The translations under genes and the position numbers were made by a program. From Abditibacterium sp. (GTDB taxonomy: Bacteria; Armatimonadota; Abditibacteriia; Abditibacteriales; Abditibacteriaceae), in assembly GCA_030448265.1 (NCBI GenBank), contig JAUJNG010000008.1:148667-212666 (forward strand): 64,000 nt of DNA. Reading direction: 5' to 3'. Below are positions 61,789-64,000 of the stretch, piece by piece; position 1 is the first letter of the stretch; every line of letters begins with the position of its first letter. Under the pieces are notes generated by a model. It worked only from the letters and a program-made list of their open reading frames with translations, searched no databases and was not told the origin of the DNA.

Positions 61789-62520
61789 TCAGTTCGCTTC
61801 AATAGCGTGCCCTGATCCCCGATAAAGGCGCAGTGGCCCGTCGAGTTCGACCTTGAGCACGGTTGCGTTGGGGTCGAGTTCACTTTCAGGCACCTCAATC
61901 CACAACACCCCAGGAACATTGGCCCACGGCGCGCCGCCTATGGTGCGATGCGCGACTTCATGACCTGAGCCAACAACCGAAACACGCCGCACCTGGTTGA
62001 AAATCCCCTTGACCGCGACTTCATCCCAGGGACGGTCAAAAAGGAAAAGATAGAGCGTGGTTTGGTCGCTCGAAAGCGTGCTGGCGCCGTAGAAATGACC
62101 GGCAGGAAGCCCCGCGCCGGTCGAGTAAATCGCTTCTTGGTGAGGGCGAATCCACGCTCTAAGAGCTTCGAGACGCTCGACGTGTTCGGGCTGGATTGTG
62201 CCGTCAGCGCGCGGCCCGATGTCGAGCAGCATATTGACGCCCATTCCAATGCACTCGCAAAACATCCGCACCAGCTGGCGCGCCGATTTATGATTGTGAT
62301 CATTGGGCTGGTAGCCCCACGAATCGTTGATGGTGACGCAAAACTCCCACGGGCCTTCCGGTGCCACAATCGGCACCCCCTGTTCGGGCGTTTCGTAGTC
62401 GCCATAGCCGCCCATGCGCGAGTTCAAGATGACGTTCGGCTGCCACTGGTGAAGCGATGCGCTGAGTTCGGGATAACGCCAATACTCCTTGCGCGGCTCC
62501 CAACTGCCGTCGAACCACAA
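61789..62520 (-). pseudogene. C-terminal half of a GH29 alpha-L-fucosidase, fused to a sulfatase by deletion
   Basis: About 243 codons starting exactly at the nucleophile segment LLWFDGSWEPRKEYWRYPEL and running through SWGYQPNDHNHKSARQLV and VNMLLDIGPRADGTIQPEHV to the C-terminal beta-sandwich. The N-terminal half of the barrel is missing; just upstream, out of frame, is the end of a sulfatase gene. There is no start codon or ribosome site at the junction (about 62520), so it is not expressed as a normal enzyme. Confidence 0.88.
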
Positions 62521-63920
62521 AAGTTCGGGTTGGTGCCGCGAAACGCCACATCCGGCCCAGCATTTCGCGCTTGATTTCGCTCAGTTCGGGCCGCGCGGCC
62601 AGATTCGTCATTTCGTGCGGGTCGTTTTGCAGGTCGTAGAGTTCGTCGTCAAAGCCGTTGTAAACGTATTTCCACTCGCGCGTTTGCACGCTGCGCTGGG
62701 TGTAGAGCAGCTCGACGCCGTTGAACTGCGTGTGCGCCTCGTCGGGCCAACCATAGGGCGTATGACCACCCAAAAACGGCACCAGGCTGCGACCGGTCAG
62801 CCCATCGGGAACCGGCGCGCCCGCCAGTTCCAGAAACGTGGGCGCGAAGTCGGCGAGCGAAACGAACTCCTCGATTTCGCGGCCACTGTGCGCGATTCCC
62901 TGCGGCCAGCGCAGCGCGCACGGCACGCGGTAGGCTTCCTGAAACGCCGCCACTCCCTTGCACCACAAACCATGCGCGCCCGCGTAGTCGCCGTGATCCG
63001 AAAGGCGCACCACCAGGGTTTCCTCGCTTTGCCCGTTGGCTTCCAGAGCGTCCAGAACCTGGCCGAAATAGGCGTCGGCGAGCGCGCAGCTCGCGTAGTA
63101 ATGCGCCAGCGTTTCGCGCGATTCGGCCTCGCCGAGCTGATCCCAAATCTGGCGGCGCTGGCGGCGATAGATGCGTGGTTTGTCCTCTAAATCGTCGGCA
63201 AAAGAGGGCGGAAGCTCGGTTTGCGCCGCGTCGGGAACGGGGGCAGCGACGGGCACGATGTAAGGATCGTGGGGAGCCACGATGCCCACGAACAGGCACC
63301 ACGGCGTCCCCTCGTCGCGCCGCGCGCGCTAATGCTGGCAGTTCGTCGAGCGCGGCGCGCACGACCTTGGCATCGCTTTGCAACGCCGGATGAGTGCCAC
63401 CCTCGTCGCGCCCGTAAAGGCGCGCGTTGCCCCAGCCCTCGCGCACGATTTCGCCACGTTTGCGCTCTTGATTCGGATGGTAATCGCGCGCTCTATGGCG
63501 CCACTGCTCCAAACTGGGCTGCATAACCGAGCCTTTTCCCGCCGTGACCGCCAGTTCGCGCCAGCCGCGTTGGGCGGGATTTTCGTCGTCCGAAACGTGC
63601 CATTTTCCTGACCACGCCAAGTCATATCCCGCATTTCGCAAACCTTCGCTCCACGTCGCAACGCCCGCTTTGAGGCCGCAGCTCAGGCGCGTGGGCGTGG
63701 ACACGTTGTTCCACACGCCGTGGCGCGAGGGAAAAAGGCCGCTCAGAAACGTGGCGCGCGAGGGGCAGCAGTGCGCCGTCGGGCAAAAGGCGCGCGAAAA
63801 ACGGAGGCCCTGGGCGGCGAAGGCGCGCGAATGGGGCATCGAGGCGGGATGATCGGGATGCAAAACGGCGGCGTTTTCCTGATCGGTCATGAAAATGAGG
63901 AGGTTGGGACGCGATGGCAT
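62521..63920 (-). pseudogene. Family S1 sulfatase, frameshifted and 3'-truncated
   Basis: From ATG 63920 the frame reads PSRPNLLIFMTDQENAAVLH, then the formylglycine motif C51-C-P-S-R and WSGKWHVSDDENPAQRGW. The frame is lost at about 63320 in a GC-rich run (GCGCGCGCGGCGC); in the next frame DEGTPWCLFVGIVAPHDPY continues through VVRLSDHGDYAGAHGLWCKG to YDLQNDPHEMTNLAARPELS. It ends at the fucosidase junction, lacking part of its C terminus. No signal peptide is visible. The last 80 bp of the window (63921-64000) hold nothing assignable. Confidence 0.87.
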
Positions 63921-64000
63921 TTTAATTTCGGTGCGGCGAGTTTTAGTGCGTTGGGGTCGAAGGCTCAATGATTTCGCTCCGAGGCGGGGGGGGAGCCCAC

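Overview
The window looks like chromosomal DNA of a free-living, aerobic, carbohydrate-degrading bacterium of the Armatimonadota / Planctomycetota / Verrucomicrobiota type. This is inferred from gene content: a DUF1559 prepilin-like protein, many phytanoyl-CoA dioxygenase (PhyH) family genes, sulfatases with fucosidases, and several Gfo/Idh/MocA oxidoreductases beside an alternative complex III respiratory operon. Armatimonadota is my best guess; no rRNA or other phylogenetic marker is present to settle it.

Layout. (1) 1-15.9 kb, minus strand: a terminal-respiration operon read ctaAB (fused heme O/heme A synthase) - actA-actB-actC-actD-actE-actF - small membrane protein - sco - ctaC - ctaD. 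It encodes alternative complex III, which oxidises quinol, and an A2-type caa3 oxygen reductase with its copper and heme assembly factors. ctaD runs off the left edge, and actD carries a frameshift. (2) 16.0-17.3 kb: tRNA-Pro(GGG) followed by an integrase remnant and a gutted serine recombinase, the scar of an integrated element. (3) 17.4-33.5 kb: an accessory region of PhyH-family oxygenases alternating with hydrolases (sulfatase, GH29 fucosidase, a GH39-like clan-A enzyme, DUF5703, an alpha/alpha-toroid-like protein) and two AraC regulators. (4) 33.9-41.0 kb, minus strand: a tight catabolic operon of TauE/SafE exporter, transaldolase, aldehyde dehydrogenase, DUF4380 epimerase-like protein, fucose/arabinose-type isomerase, Gfo/Idh protein and a TIM-barrel isomerase. 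The set resembles transaldolase-type sulfoglycolysis. It is bracketed by direct repeats: two copies of a GntR/LacI-type regulator, one internally deleted, and two copies of the toroid gene, one truncated. (5) 41.6-44.5 kb: an unusual PhyH with an H-x-G iron site, a DUF1559 protein and the intact regulator. (6) 44.7-54.0 kb, minus strand: a sugar-oxidation-like operon (SDR, ROK kinase, SIS protein, FAD oxidoreductase, MetE-like protein, UlaG-like and phosphotriesterase-like hydrolases, two Gfo/Idh proteins) with a divergent regulator. (7) 55.9-64 kb: a MazF-type toxin with a helix-turn-helix partner, an SNF2-helicase remnant with a small companion gene, a histidine kinase, a GH63-like glycosidase, and a sulfatase/fucosidase pair fused by deletion.

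Two features run through the window. First, many gaps over about 80 bp, including those inside both long operons, hold large and often nested palindromes belonging to a few recurring families. Second, decay is heavy: five genes carry one or more frameshifts, several of them at short homopolymers, and there are at least eight gene remnants made by internal deletions. Some of the frameshifts could be sequencing error; the deletion remnants cannot.
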